A stretch of 64,000 bases of DNA from Bacteroidota bacterium (GCA_023387375.1 JAEWIE010000014.1:27066-91065), one strand, 5' to 3'; shown: positions 43,619 through 52,688, counted from the stretch's first letter. Notes: generated from the sequence alone by a model not told the origin. Made by a program: numbers and translations.

Positions 43619-44605
43619 ATGCACGATCGTCGAACATTTTTAAAACTAACAACACTTGGCGCTTTAGGTGGACTCCTTAGCCCCAAATTAAAAGCATCTC
43701 CGAAGAATTCTAAATCTGCACTCTCCAAAGGACCTGTGGTGATTTCCACCTGGGATTTTGGGATCAAAGCAAACGCAGAAGCTTGGAAAGTGCTTGGGTC
43801 GGGTGGTCACGCAATCGATGCGATTGAAAAGGGAGTGCGATTAGTCGAAGACGACCCAAATGAGCGAAGCGTAGGATATGGAGGCAGACCCGACCGGGAT
43901 GGAAGAGTTACGCTCGATGCCTGCATAATGGACCAGAACGCAGGGATAGGAAGCGTAGCTGCACTCGAGCATATTAAGAATCCAATTTCCGTAGCAAGAG
44001 CGGTAATGGAAAAAACGCCCCATGTTATGCTTGTGGGAGATGGAGCCTTGCAATTTGCCCTAGAACAAGGATTTGAAAAAATGAATCTACTTACCGAGAC
44101 GAGCAAAAAAGAATGGCAGCAGTGGTTAAAAACAGCCACCTATCAACCCAAAGTAAATATTGAAAACCACGATACCATTGGAATGATCGCTTTAGACAGA
44201 GAGGGCAATTTATCAGGAGGTTGTACGACCTCCGGAATGGCTTACAAGATGCATGGTCGAGTGGGAGACTCCCCTATCATTGGAGCGGGACTGTTTGTAG
44301 ACAATAGTGTAGGAGCAGCAACCGCGACAGGCCATGGAGAGGAAGTGATTCGAACCGTGGGATCCTTTTTAGTAGTCGAACTTATGCGCCAAGGGCATAG
44401 TCCACAAACCGCTTGCAAAATGGCGGTGGAACGTATATATCAAAATTTTGTCAATCAAAAGAGGTCTCTGAAAGATACTCAAATCGGCTTTATCGCCCTA
44501 AACAAACAAGGGGAAACCGGCGCCTACAGCCTCCAAAATGGGTTCACTTACGCTTGTCATACCTCGAAGGATAATCAATTGCACTCTGCTCTCCACTTAA
44601 TTTAA
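43619..44605 (+). CDS. N4-(beta-N-acetylglucosaminyl)-L-asparaginase, Tat-exported
   Basis: 328 residues from the ATG at 43619; an ATG at 43601 would add six residues. A twin-arginine signal (RRTFLKLTTLGALGGLL) points to folded export. GGHAIDAIEKGVRLVEDDPNERSVGYGG matches the family start and the autoproteolysis site with the nucleophile Thr is in NHDTIGMIALD, followed by SGGCTTSGMAYK. It would cleave the GlcNAc-Asn bond of N-glycan remnants. cutC follows after 6 nt. Confidence 0.9.
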   Translation: MHDRRTFLKLTTLGALGGLLSPKLKASPKNSKSALSKGPVVISTWDFGIKANAEAWKVLGSGGHAIDAIEKGVRLVEDDPNERSVGYGGRPDRDGRVTLDACIMDQNAGIGSVAALEHIKNPISVARAVMEKTPHVMLVGDGALQFALEQGFEKMNLLTETSKKEWQQWLKTATYQPKVNIENHDTIGMIALDREGNLSGGCTTSGMAYKMHGRVGDSPIIGAGLFVDNSVGAATATGHGEEVIRTVGSFLVVELMRQGHSPQTACKMAVERIYQNFVNQKRSLKDTQIGFIALNKQGETGAYSLQNGFTYACHTSKDNQLHSALHLI

Positions 44606-44611
44606 CAACTT

Positions 44612-45280
44612 ATGGATTATACTTTAGAAATAGCGTGCTTTGAAATTACTTCTGCACAAATTGCCTTAAACTCACTCGCTGATCGTATCGAGTTTTGCGC
44701 AGAACGAAATGTAGGAGGACTCACCCCAAACATTGATGAGTTTCGATACTTAAAGAGTATTTCAACTAAGCCTATTCGTGTCATGCTAAGCCCCAAAGAA
44801 GGCTCTTTCCTTTATAACCAAACCGAATTTGAACAAATGAAAAAAGACTTACTTCAGTTCAAAGCATCCGGAGCGGACGGATTTGTATTTGGTGTTTTAA
44901 ACGAAGGGAATCATATCGATCTCGACAAGAATAGAGAGCTCCTTGAGCTTGCAGGGGATTTGCCTTGCACTTTCCATCGGGCTATTGATCGGACTCCTGA
45001 TCTGAACCAGGCCTTTAAGAGCCTTATAGAGCTCGGCTTTGCAAGCGTTCTAACCTCTGGCGGGGCTGCGAGCGCTATGGAAGGGAAAGACCGCCTAAAA
45101 GAGTTAGTGGAATTGTACAATGAAAAAATCGAGGTTCTAATAGGAGGTTCCGTACGATCAGAAAATATTGAGCATTTGAAACTCCATACAGGCGCGAGCT
45201 CTTTTCACTCTTCTGCAATTCCCACTTATGAAACCTTTGTGAATGAAGACGAAATCAAAAAATTAAAAGAATATCTTTAG
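44612..45280 (+). CDS. cutC: CutC family protein
   Basis: 222 residues of the CutC TIM-barrel family: LEIACFEITSAQIALNSLADRIEFCAERNVGGLTPN, VMLSPKEGSFLYN and FASVLTSGGAASAMEG. CutC was named for copper homeostasis but its biochemical job is unsettled. It sits 6 nt after the glycosylasparaginase gene and is probably cotranscribed. Its stop overlaps the stop of the convergent hydrolase gene by 4 nt. Confidence 0.9.
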   Translation: MDYTLEIACFEITSAQIALNSLADRIEFCAERNVGGLTPNIDEFRYLKSISTKPIRVMLSPKEGSFLYNQTEFEQMKKDLLQFKASGADGFVFGVLNEGNHIDLDKNRELLELAGDLPCTFHRAIDRTPDLNQAFKSLIELGFASVLTSGGAASAMEGKDRLKELVELYNEKIEVLIGGSVRSENIEHLKLHTGASSFHSSAIPTYETFVNEDEIKKLKEYL

Positions 45281-46194
45281 TTAGATCTAACTAGCGGCAT
45301 CGTGGAGCATCTGAGTAGTCCTCCCATTTTTGAAATTTCACGATAAGGCACTTCCTCTACGGTCATCCCCCACTTCTCTCTTAGAAACGTATTCATTCTT
45401 GTAAAACTAGAATCGGAAACAACCACCTCTGGAGAAATAGAAAAGACGTTAGGACACATATCAAACATTTCCTTATCGCTCACGTGGAAACAATTTTCCT
45501 CTCCAAAGATATCAATCAGGAGCCTATAGTCACTCTGATCCACAAACCCGTTCTGGTAGATAATGCATTTGTCTTTTCCAATGGGATTGAAAGTACAATC
45601 CAAATGAAGAATGCCTTCAAAAGGGACTGTATCGTTTTTCTTTAGCTCTAGATCAATAATTCGTTTTTTGGGAAAGTACTCCTTCAAAATATTAATTGCA
45701 TATTCGTTGGTGCGAGCCGTCTTGAAATTTCGATAATCCTCAGAAAAACATGTACCCACAAACAGAAAGTCATTCCATACGATTACATCTCCTCCCTCAA
45801 TGTGCGCCGTTTCTGGAAGATTGATAATATCTCTCCATTTTACCTTCTCAAAAATCTTACGATAGGCATCTTGTTCGTCCGCGCGGTCTTGAATCACATT
45901 AGAAATAATCATTTTGTCATCAATAACAAAGGCTACGTCTCTTGCGAAGACTTGATTATAATCTTCTATGATCTCCGGACGAAGAACCTCAATGTCGTAC
46001 TTATGCAGAACTTTTTCAAATTCAGTCATTTCATGAATGACATCAGATTCCGTTGGATAAATTCCATTCTGAATGGAATGGTAGGATTTCGCATCGTAGC
46101 TTTCCTCTAAAAGAGGAGTTTCTCCTAGAGAAGCAGGCTGACCTAATACTACAGATTTTAATTGGGCCGTTTCGTTTGTGATATTTAATTTCAT
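45277..46194 (-). CDS. Arginine deiminase/DDAH-type hydrolase
   Basis: 305 residues of the guanidino-group modifying superfamily. Motifs are VFARDVAFVIDDKMIISNV, AHIEGGDVIVWNDFLFVG, the catalytic histidine in ILHLDCTFNPIGKD and the nucleophile cysteine in GGLLRCSTMPLVR. In flavobacteria a gene of this type usually lies beside gltA and eno and is annotated dimethylarginine dimethylaminohydrolase or arginine deiminase-like. The real substrate is not settled by sequence. Confidence 0.85.
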   Translation of the reverse strand: MKLNITNETAQLKSVVLGQPASLGETPLLEESYDAKSYHSIQNGIYPTESDVIHEMTEFEKVLHKYDIEVLRPEIIEDYNQVFARDVAFVIDDKMIISNVIQDRADEQDAYRKIFEKVKWRDIINLPETAHIEGGDVIVWNDFLFVGTCFSEDYRNFKTARTNEYAINILKEYFPKKRIIDLELKKNDTVPFEGILHLDCTFNPIGKDKCIIYQNGFVDQSDYRLLIDIFGEENCFHVSDKEMFDMCPNVFSISPEVVVSDSSFTRMNTFLREKWGMTVEEVPYREISKMGGLLRCSTMPLVRSN

Positions 46195-46209
46195 AGGATG
46201 AGATTGTTA

Positions 46210-46217
46210 CAAATATA
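46210..46217 (-). promoter_or_regulatory. -7 promoter box of the deiminase-like gene
   Basis: TATATTTG on the minus strand, 15 nt before the ATG at 46194. A TTTG lies 16 nt further upstream, just below the usual spacing. Confidence 0.5.
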
Positions 46218-46255
46218 ATCAAAGTAATGCATACAAAAGAACCAAACTAGTTTTA

Positions 46256-46290
46256 ATAAAAATTCCGTTTCTCCTTTGGAGAAACGGAAT
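46256..46290 (-). terminator. Intrinsic terminator of gltA
   Basis: ATTCCGTTTCTCC and GGAGAAACGGAAT form a perfect 13-bp stem with a 3-nt loop, followed on the minus strand by TTTTTATT. Confidence 0.9.
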
Positions 46291-46310
46291 AGGTATAAGT
46301 CTTAGAGCTC

Positions 46311-47597
46311 TTAGCGATTTGCTATGTCGACATAATCTCTTGCCGCTGCTCCTTTGTATACTTGTCTTGGACGTCCAATTGGATCCTCCATCAGTCTCAT
46401 TTCTTTCCACTGAGAAATCCACCCTGGTAGTCTTCCTAAAGCAAACATTACTGTAAACATTTCCGTTGGAATTCCTAGGGCACGATAAATAATACCTGAA
46501 TAGAAGTCCACGTTCGGATATAGTTTTCTTTCGATGAAATATTCATCTTCTAACGCTACTCTTTCTAATTGCATTGCAATGTCAAGCGCTTTGTCGTCTA
46601 TTCCTAGGGAATTCAAGATGTCGTCTGCTGCTTTTTTGATGATTTTTGCTCTTGGATCGAAATTTTTGTACACGCGGTGTCCAAAGCCCATCAGACGGAA
46701 ATCATCGTCTTTGTCTTTCGCTTTAGCAACGTATTTAGCCACATCACCTCCGTCTTTCTCGATCCTTTCTAGCATTTCAATTACCGCCTGATTAGCTCCA
46801 CCGTGCAGTGGTCCCCAAAGAGCAGAAACCCCTGCAGAAACAGAAGCAAAAAGACCTGTATGAGCAGAACCTACCATTCTTACTGTAGAGGTAGAACAGT
46901 TCTGTTCATGATCTGCGTGAAGAATTAAAAGTTTATCGAGTGCATTTACAACCACCGAATCAATTTCGAAATCTTGATTTGGCATACGGAACATCATGCG
47001 GTAAAAGTTCTCCACATAATTTAAATTGTTATCCGCGTGATTAAGAGAGAATCCTTGTTTTTTTCTAAATGTCCATGCGCACAGATGTGCAAATTTTGCA
47101 ATTAGCATTTCTGCAGCGTGATCTAAACCTTCTTTGCTACGTACATCGACCGATTTTGGATTGAACGCGGTCAAAGCAGAAGTTAAAGAGGATAGAACTC
47201 CCATTGGGTGCGCTGAGCGTGGAAAAGCATCGATGATTTTTTTCATCTCCTCTGCCACGTAGTTGTATTTTTTAATTCCTTGTTCGAAATTTTCAAATTG
47301 TCCTTGTGTAGGAAGCTCCCCGTTCAAAAGTAAATACATTACTTCCGTAAAGTTAGATTTCTCCGCAATTTGTTCGATTGGGTATCCACGGTAATAAAGT
47401 TCCCCTTTATCTCCATCTAGGTAAGTGATTTCACTTACAGTAGCACCTGTGTTTTTGTACCCTAAATCCAAGGTGATCAGTCCCGTTTGGGCTCTCAATT
47501 TTGATATATCAATCCCTCGGTCTCCGATTGTACTGTCTACAATTGGGTACTCATAAGAATTTCCATCGTAACTTAATATTACTTTGTTGTCTGACAT
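46311..47597 (-). CDS. gltA: Citrate synthase
   Basis: 428 residues. It condenses oxaloacetate and acetyl-CoA at the entry to the TCA cycle. HADHEQNCSTSTVR, WGPLHGGANQAVIEML and FGHRVYKNFDPRAKI carry the catalytic histidines, and FYSGIIYRALGIPTEMFT the aspartate region. Its length and N-terminal beta-rich domain fit the long, type II class. The gene ends at a strong terminator and is separated from eno by about 210 nt. Confidence 0.97.
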   Translation of the reverse strand: MSDNKVILSYDGNSYEYPIVDSTIGDRGIDISKLRAQTGLITLDLGYKNTGATVSEITYLDGDKGELYYRGYPIEQIAEKSNFTEVMYLLLNGELPTQGQFENFEQGIKKYNYVAEEMKKIIDAFPRSAHPMGVLSSLTSALTAFNPKSVDVRSKEGLDHAAEMLIAKFAHLCAWTFRKKQGFSLNHADNNLNYVENFYRMMFRMPNQDFEIDSVVVNALDKLLILHADHEQNCSTSTVRMVGSAHTGLFASVSAGVSALWGPLHGGANQAVIEMLERIEKDGGDVAKYVAKAKDKDDDFRLMGFGHRVYKNFDPRAKIIKKAADDILNSLGIDDKALDIAMQLERVALEDEYFIERKLYPNVDFYSGIIYRALGIPTEMFTVMFALGRLPGWISQWKEMRLMEDPIGRPRQVYKGAAARDYVDIANR

Positions 47598-47764
47598 ATT
47601 GTTCTATATTTTTTGTTAAAATTACGCAAAAAAGACTTACCAATCAAGCGATAGCCTCGGGATCTCAATTAAATTTTTCTATGATTTTAATTCAAAAAAA
47701 GGCATTCAAAAATTTGAAAAACTTCCCGATCTGTATATTCCTGATTTCATGTGAATTTCACTCA

Positions 47765-47793
47765 TAAAAAAACATCGGAATATCCGATGTTTT
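47765..47793 (-). terminator. Intrinsic terminator of eno
   Basis: AAACATCGG and CCGATGTTT pair around a 5-nt loop, followed on the minus strand by T7. Confidence 0.85.
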
Positions 47794-47811
47794 GCATAGT
47801 TTAATTTGAGT

Positions 47812-49104
47812 TTAACGATTGATCTTAAAGGCATCTAAGCCAGGAAAAACCGCTGTGTCTCCAAGGGCTTCTTCAATACGAAGAAGTTGGTTGTATTTTG
47901 CCATACGATCTGATCTAGAGGCAGACCCTGTTTTAATCTGTCCACAGTTCATCGCTACAGCAAGATCTGCAATGGTTGAATCTTCTGTTTCGCCAGAACG
48001 GTGAGACATAACGGAAGTATAACGGTTGTGCTGTGCCATTTGTACAGCTGCCATTGTTTCCGAAAGAGTTCCGATCTGATTCACTTTTACTAAAATTGAA
48101 TTGGCGATACCCTCATTAATCCCTCTTGAAAGGCGCTCTACATTGGTTACGAATAAATCGTCTCCTACCAATTGTACTTTGTCACCAATTTTTTCAGTTA
48201 ACAATTTCCAACCTTCCCAGTCGTCTTCCTGCATTCCGTCTTCAATTGAAATAATCGGGTATTTTGCAGCAAGCTCAGAAAGGTAATTAACCTGTTCTTC
48301 ACGGGAACGGTGAGCTCCTTTGTCGCCTTCAAATTTACGGTAGTCATAAGTACCGTCTTTAAAGAATTCAGAAGCAGCGCAGTCAAGTGCAAACATAATA
48401 TCATCACCTGGCTTGTATCCTGCTTTTTCAATCGCCTGAGTAAGGGTGTCTAATGCATCCTCTGTTCCTTTGAAGGTAGGCGCAAAACCTCCTTCGTCTC
48501 CTACCGCTGTAGAAAGACCACGCGAATGCAATATAGATTTTAATTGATGAAAGATTTCAGTTCCTTTGCGAAGTGCATGAGAGAACGAATCTGCTTTCAC
48601 TGGCATGATCATAAATTCCTGAAACGCAATGGGTGCATCCGAGTGAGACCCACCATTAATGACGTTCATCATAGGAACCGGCAGAGTATTGGCGTTCACA
48701 CTCCCTACATATTTGTAAAGTGGCATTCCAAAATCTTTCGCAGCGGCTCTAGCTGCAGCTAAAGAAACACCTAAGATAGCATTTGCTCCTAGTCTACCTT
48801 TGTTGGGTGTACCGTCCAGCTCAATCATGATCTGATCAATCAAATTTTGTTCATGTACGGGAATTCCAATGAGTTCTGGTGCAATTTCATCCCGAACATT
48901 TTCAACCGCTTTGAGAACTCCTTTGCCTAAATAATCACTACCTCCGTCTCTAAGTTCGACGGCTTCGTGTTCACCTGTAGAAGCTCCCGAGGGAACTGCA
49001 GCCCTTCCCATAGAACCGTTTTCAGTAAAGACATCCACTTCGACCGTTGGATTTCCTCTAGAATCTAAAATTTGTCTTGCTTCGATGTACGAAATGTAAC
49101 TCAT
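47812..49104 (-). CDS. eno: Enolase
   Basis: 430 residues, usual length. It interconverts 2-phosphoglycerate and phosphoenolpyruvate. IEARQILDSRGNPTVEVDV, GGSHSDAPIAFQEFMIMP, GDEGGFAPTF, the metal-binding ALDCAASEF and ISIEDGMQEDDW, GDDLFVTN and SHRSGETED are all present. It has a -7 box upstream and its own terminator, so it is a single-gene unit between gltA and the ribosomal operon. Confidence 0.98.
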   Translation of the reverse strand: MSYISYIEARQILDSRGNPTVEVDVFTENGSMGRAAVPSGASTGEHEAVELRDGGSDYLGKGVLKAVENVRDEIAPELIGIPVHEQNLIDQIMIELDGTPNKGRLGANAILGVSLAAARAAAKDFGMPLYKYVGSVNANTLPVPMMNVINGGSHSDAPIAFQEFMIMPVKADSFSHALRKGTEIFHQLKSILHSRGLSTAVGDEGGFAPTFKGTEDALDTLTQAIEKAGYKPGDDIMFALDCAASEFFKDGTYDYRKFEGDKGAHRSREEQVNYLSELAAKYPIISIEDGMQEDDWEGWKLLTEKIGDKVQLVGDDLFVTNVERLSRGINEGIANSILVKVNQIGTLSETMAAVQMAQHNRYTSVMSHRSGETEDSTIADLAVAMNCGQIKTGSASRSDRMAKYNQLLRIEEALGDTAVFPGLDAFKINR

Positions 49105-49146
49105 TGTGTAAATAATTAAATGTTAGTAAGCTAAAAACTTATCTTA

Positions 49147-49154
49147 CAAAAATA
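49147..49154 (-). promoter_or_regulatory. -7 promoter box of eno
   Basis: TATTTTTG on the minus strand, about 42 nt before the eno ATG. Confidence 0.5.
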
Positions 49155-49255
49155 ATCAAAATAAAGCATTTATGTGAATTTTCGCCTGTCTTTTCTTGGG
49201 ACCCCCATTTATTGAAAAAATTGTAACTTTCCGTAACATTTAAAATCTTAAAAAG

Positions 49256-49657
49256 ATGAAATCAAAACTTTTACTCCTAGCTCTTCCCGCCGTTATACTA
49301 ATCGGTTGTTCAAAAACAGAAGGAAATAAAGGCATTGTAGTTGCTGACTCTCCGGACACCCTGAATACCGTAGCGGTAGATTCGGTAAATCTTAGTTATA
49401 CGATGACTCCTGGAACGTTTCGGTATGTGGCTTACGATGGATCTAATACCAACGTAACGTTTGCGACTGAAAATGGAGGAAATTCTATTACTCTAAAGAG
49501 CAATCAACTTACCTTAACTGTCCCTCAAGTAGACTCAAAAGAAAATGAAGCAATCTACAAGGATCATGACATTGAAATTCGTGCCTTTGGAGACAGTATT
49601 GTAATTGACCAAGGAGACAATGTAATCGAACTCAAAAAAGCAAGAGGTCAAGACTAG
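49256..49657 (+). CDS. Small lipoprotein, possibly MliC-like
   Basis: 133 residues. A signal sequence ends in the lipobox LIGC (C18). The mature part is beta-rich, with YVAYDGSNTNVTFATE, SITLKSNQLTL and a YKDHDIEIRAFGD segment. The order of strands loosely recalls MliC-type lysozyme inhibitors, but the usual cysteines are missing, so I only note the likeness. In flavobacteria this interval usually holds carA, which is absent here. Promoter not identified. Confidence 0.7.
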   Translation: MKSKLLLLALPAVILIGCSKTEGNKGIVVADSPDTLNTVAVDSVNLSYTMTPGTFRYVAYDGSNTNVTFATENGGNSITLKSNQLTLTVPQVDSKENEAIYKDHDIEIRAFGDSIVIDQGDNVIELKKARGQD

Positions 49658-49659
49658 TA

Positions 49660-49695
49660 AAAACAAAAAGTCCGCTTACTTTCGTTAGCGGACTT
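49660..49695. terminator. Terminator of the ribosomal-protein operon
   Basis: AAGTCCGCT and AGCGGACTT pair, with AC/GT extending the stem. On the minus strand it is followed by TTTTTGTTTTT, so it mainly ends the rplC-rplQ transcript; the plus side is weaker. Confidence 0.82.
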
Positions 49696-49717
49696 CCCTA
49701 TTTGAAATCAAAAAACC

Positions 49718-50242
49718 TTAGTTATCTGATTTTTCGTCATTAGATTCAGCTTTTGGCTCTTCTACAGCTTCGGAAGCTTTCTCCTCTTTTGTTGGAAGAG
49801 TAGCTACTGCCTCTGCTTTCTTTGTAGAAGTCTTGCGGCTTCTTCTTGTTGTTTTCTTCTCCTCTTGGTTTGGATTGTAAAGCTCGTTGAAGTCAACCAG
49901 TTCGATCATAGCCATATCCGCAGCATCCCCAAGTCTAAAACCTGTTTTGATGATTCGGGTGTACCCTCCTTCTCTATTTGCAATTTTAGGAGCTACAGTT
50001 CTAAAAAGTTCTGTAACTGCCTCTTTGCTTTGTAGGTAAGAGAAAACCGTTCTTCTATTGTGAGTTGTATCTTCTTTTGCTTTTGTTAAAAGGGGTTCAA
50101 CATAAACTCTCAAAGCTTTCGCTTTAGCCACAGTTGTGTTGATTCTTTTATGCTCAATAAGAGAACAAGCCATATTAGAAAGCATTGCCTTTCTGTGTGG
50201 CGCTGTTCTTCCTAAGTGATTAAATTTTTTACCGTGTCTCAT
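49718..50242 (-). CDS. rplQ: 50S ribosomal protein L17
   Basis: 174 residues. The L17 core (MRHGKKFNHLGRTAPHRKAMLSNMACSLIEHKRINTTVAKAKALR) runs to about residue 120. The remaining 50 or so residues are a lysine- and glutamate-rich tail (KKTTRRSRKTSTKKAE...EPKAESNDEKSDN) seen in many Bacteroidota L17 proteins and likely disordered. It is the last gene of the operon, 6 nt after rpoA. Confidence 0.97.
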   Translation of the reverse strand: MRHGKKFNHLGRTAPHRKAMLSNMACSLIEHKRINTTVAKAKALRVYVEPLLTKAKEDTTHNRRTVFSYLQSKEAVTELFRTVAPKIANREGGYTRIIKTGFRLGDAADMAMIELVDFNELYNPNQEEKKTTRRSRKTSTKKAEAVATLPTKEEKASEAVEEPKAESNDEKSDN

Positions 50243-50248
50243 TGTTAA

Positions 50249-51244
50249 TTATTTATCAGCATCTAGTTTATACTTTGCGACGTCAAAACCGAAGTTAAGA
50301 CCTTTTGAATGTACTAATTCTTCTAATTCAGTTAAAGATTTCTTACCGAAATTTCTAAATTTCATTAAATCAGACTTACTATAAGAAACTAGTTCACCTA
50401 AACTTTCAACTTCCGCTGCCTTAAGACAGTTAAGCGCTCTTACCGATAGATCTAAATCAGATAATTTCGTTTTTAGGAGTTGTCTAGTGTGAAGAGTCTC
50501 TTCGTCGTACTGAATTGAAGCTTTCACTGCTTCTGTTTCAAGGGTAATCCTTTCATCAGAGAATAACATGAAGTGGTAGATCAAAATCTTAGAAGCTTCT
50601 GTTAAAGCATTCTGAGGTGTGATCGAACCGTCAGTTTCAATATCAATAACTAATTTTTCGTAGTCTGTTTTTTGCTCTACACGGTAGTTTTCAATAGAAT
50701 ACTGTACTTTCTTGATCGGCGTAAAGATTGAATCAATCGCAATAGTCCCGAGGGGAGCATTGTTAGATTTGTTTTGTTCCGATGGAACATATCCTCTTCC
50801 TTTCTCTATGTTGAAAGTAATTTCAAAACTTACGTCTTTGGTTAAATTACAGATCACAAGATCTTTGTTTAACACTTCAAAACCGTTCATTGATTTACCT
50901 AAATCGCCAGCCGTCACTTGAGTTTGACCAGTAATTTTAGCTACAACCTGCTCAGAGGCTTCATTTTCAGATTTCGCTTTCAGACGCAATTGTTTCAAAT
51001 TAAGAACAATCTCGGTTACATCCTCGATGACTCCAGGAATAGTTGAAAACTCGTGCTCTACACCTTCAATTTTGATAGATGAAATAGCATATCCTTCTAG
51101 AGAAGAAAGTAATACTCTTCTCAAAGCATTACCGATGGTAAGACCGAAACCAGGTTCCAAAGGTCTGAATTCAAATTGACCTCTAAAATCGTCAGAGTTT
51201 AATAGAATTACCTTATCGGGTTTTATGAATTGTAAAATTGCCAT
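50249..51244 (-). CDS. rpoA: RNA polymerase alpha subunit
   Basis: 331 residues. The N-terminal dimerisation domain (EPGFGLTIGNALRRVLLSSLEGYAI) is followed by a linker and the C-terminal domain with the DNA/activator helices (LDLSVRALNCLKAAEVESLGELVSYSKSDLMKFRNFGKKSLTELEELV). It lies in the usual alpha-operon place between rpsD and rplQ. Confidence 0.98.
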   Translation of the reverse strand: MAILQFIKPDKVILLNSDDFRGQFEFRPLEPGFGLTIGNALRRVLLSSLEGYAISSIKIEGVEHEFSTIPGVIEDVTEIVLNLKQLRLKAKSENEASEQVVAKITGQTQVTAGDLGKSMNGFEVLNKDLVICNLTKDVSFEITFNIEKGRGYVPSEQNKSNNAPLGTIAIDSIFTPIKKVQYSIENYRVEQKTDYEKLVIDIETDGSITPQNALTEASKILIYHFMLFSDERITLETEAVKASIQYDEETLHTRQLLKTKLSDLDLSVRALNCLKAAEVESLGELVSYSKSDLMKFRNFGKKSLTELEELVHSKGLNFGFDVAKYKLDADK

Positions 51245-51275
51245 ATTGTTGGTTGAGCAAAAATTGATTTAATTA

Positions 51276-51884
51276 TTATTTGTTGTATAGTTCCACGATG
51301 AACTGCTCCTTAATGTCTTCAGGAATCTGAATTCTTTCTGGAACAGCTACGAAGTTACATTCCTTCTTTTCATCGTTGAATTGTAACCACTCGTAGGTGG
51401 ATTTGGAAGCAAGTGAATCTGCAATTACTTCTAGAGATTTTGATTTCTCTCTCACTGCAATTACATCACCAGGCTTAAGGGAATAAGACGGGATGTTCAC
51501 TAACTCACCATTCACAGTAATATGTCTGTGAGAAACCAATTGTCTTGCACCTGCTCTTGATTTTGCAAAACCTGCTCTATAAACTACGTTGTCAAGTCTT
51601 GACTCACATAGTTGAAGTAAGATCTCCCCAGTTACGCCACTGGCTCTGGAGGCTTTTTCAAATAAGTTTGAGAATTGCTTTTCTAAAATACCATAGGTAT
51701 ATTTAGCTTTTTGCTTTTCAGCAAGCTGATTCGCATATTCAGACTTCTTCGCACCTCTTCTTTTGTTCGGTCCGTGTTGTCCTGGGGGTTGGTTTTTTCT
51801 TCTCTCGAAGTTTTTGTCATCTCCGAAGATTGCAGCACCAAATTTTCTAGCAATCTTTGTTTTTGGTCCAATATATCTAGCCAT
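51276..51884 (-). CDS. rpsD: 30S ribosomal protein S4
   Basis: 202 residues. It is a primary 16S rRNA binder; in E. coli it also represses the alpha operon translationally. It starts MARYIGPKTKIARKFG and has the S4 RNA-binding domain LDNVVYRAGFAKSRAGARQLVSHRHITVNG. No zinc cysteine cluster is seen in the N-terminus. Confidence 0.98.
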   Translation of the reverse strand: MARYIGPKTKIARKFGAAIFGDDKNFERRKNQPPGQHGPNKRRGAKKSEYANQLAEKQKAKYTYGILEKQFSNLFEKASRASGVTGEILLQLCESRLDNVVYRAGFAKSRAGARQLVSHRHITVNGELVNIPSYSLKPGDVIAVREKSKSLEVIADSLASKSTYEWLQFNDEKKECNFVAVPERIQIPEDIKEQFIVELYNK

Positions 51885-51900
51885 AGGTTAAATCTAAAAA

Positions 51901-52290
51901 TTAAACTCTTCTTCTTTTTGGTGGTCTACATCCGTTGTGTGGCATTGGAGTCACATCTACGATTTCGCTCACTTCAATTCCTGAATTGTGAATGGTACGG
52001 ATCGCAGATTCTCTTCCTTGTCCTGGTCCCTTCACAAACACCTTTACTCTACGTAGGCCTGCATCGTGAGCTACTGTAGCGCAGTTTTCAGCAGCCATTT
52101 GAGCTGCAAAAGGAGTGTTCTTTTTAGATCCTCTGAATCCCATTTTACCGGCAGACGCCCAAGAGATTACTTCCCCGTTTTTATTGGTTAAGGAAATGAT
52201 AATATTGTTGAAAGACGCTTGAATATGTGCTTCTCCAATAGCCTCAACTTTTACTTTCCTTTTCTTAACTACTTTACTTTGTTTTGCCAT
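51901..52290 (-). CDS. rpsK: 30S ribosomal protein S11
   Basis: 129 residues. The start is lysine-rich (AKQSKVVKKRKVKV). SLTNKNGEVISWASAGKMGFRGSKKNTPFAAQMAAE and the C-terminal DVTPMPHNGCRPPKRRRV are unmistakable for S11, which lies on the platform of the small subunit. 16 nt separate it from rpsD. Confidence 0.98.
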   Translation of the reverse strand: MAKQSKVVKKRKVKVEAIGEAHIQASFNNIIISLTNKNGEVISWASAGKMGFRGSKKNTPFAAQMAAENCATVAHDAGLRRVKVFVKGPGQGRESAIRTIHNSGIEVSEIVDVTPMPHNGCRPPKRRRV

Positions 52291-52301
52291 AATTCTAACG
52301 A

Positions 52302-52679
52302 TTATTTACTTGCTTTTTTCTTGTTAGCAACTGTTTTTCTTCTTCCTTTACGGGTTCTAGAATTGTTTTTCGTTCTTTGGCCTCTTAAAGGTAATCCGAG
52401 TCTGTGACGTATTCCTCGTTGGCATCCTATGTCCATCAGACGTTTGATGTTCAATTGAACCTCTGAACGTAACTCACCTTCAACTTTTACGTTTTCAGTG
52501 ATGTAGTTTCTGATAGCCGCCAATTCATCGTCATTCCATTCGTTGACTTTTTTGTCTTCGCTGATACCGGCATTTTTAAGGATAGCAGAAGCTGTGCTTC
52601 TTCCTACTCCATAAATATAAGTTAACCCGATAACGCCTCTTTTGTTTTTTGGTAAATCAATACCGGAAATTCTCGCCAT
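52302..52679 (-). CDS. rpsM: 30S ribosomal protein S13
   Basis: 125 residues. MARISGIDLPKNKRGVIGLTYIYGVGR at the start and RRGIRHRLGLPLRGQRTKNNSRTRKGRRK near the end are S13 motifs; the protein contacts the A- and P-site region at the head of the 30S. It lies 9 nt downstream of rpmJ. Confidence 0.98.
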   Translation of the reverse strand: MARISGIDLPKNKRGVIGLTYIYGVGRSTASAILKNAGISEDKKVNEWNDDELAAIRNYITENVKVEGELRSEVQLNIKRLMDIGCQRGIRHRLGLPLRGQRTKNNSRTRKGRRKTVANKKKASK

Positions 52680-52688
52680 AATTTAATG

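Noticed and set aside
49256..49657. Firm call of a MliC lysozyme inhibitor
   Set aside because: The strand pattern is only loosely similar and the usual cysteine pair is missing.
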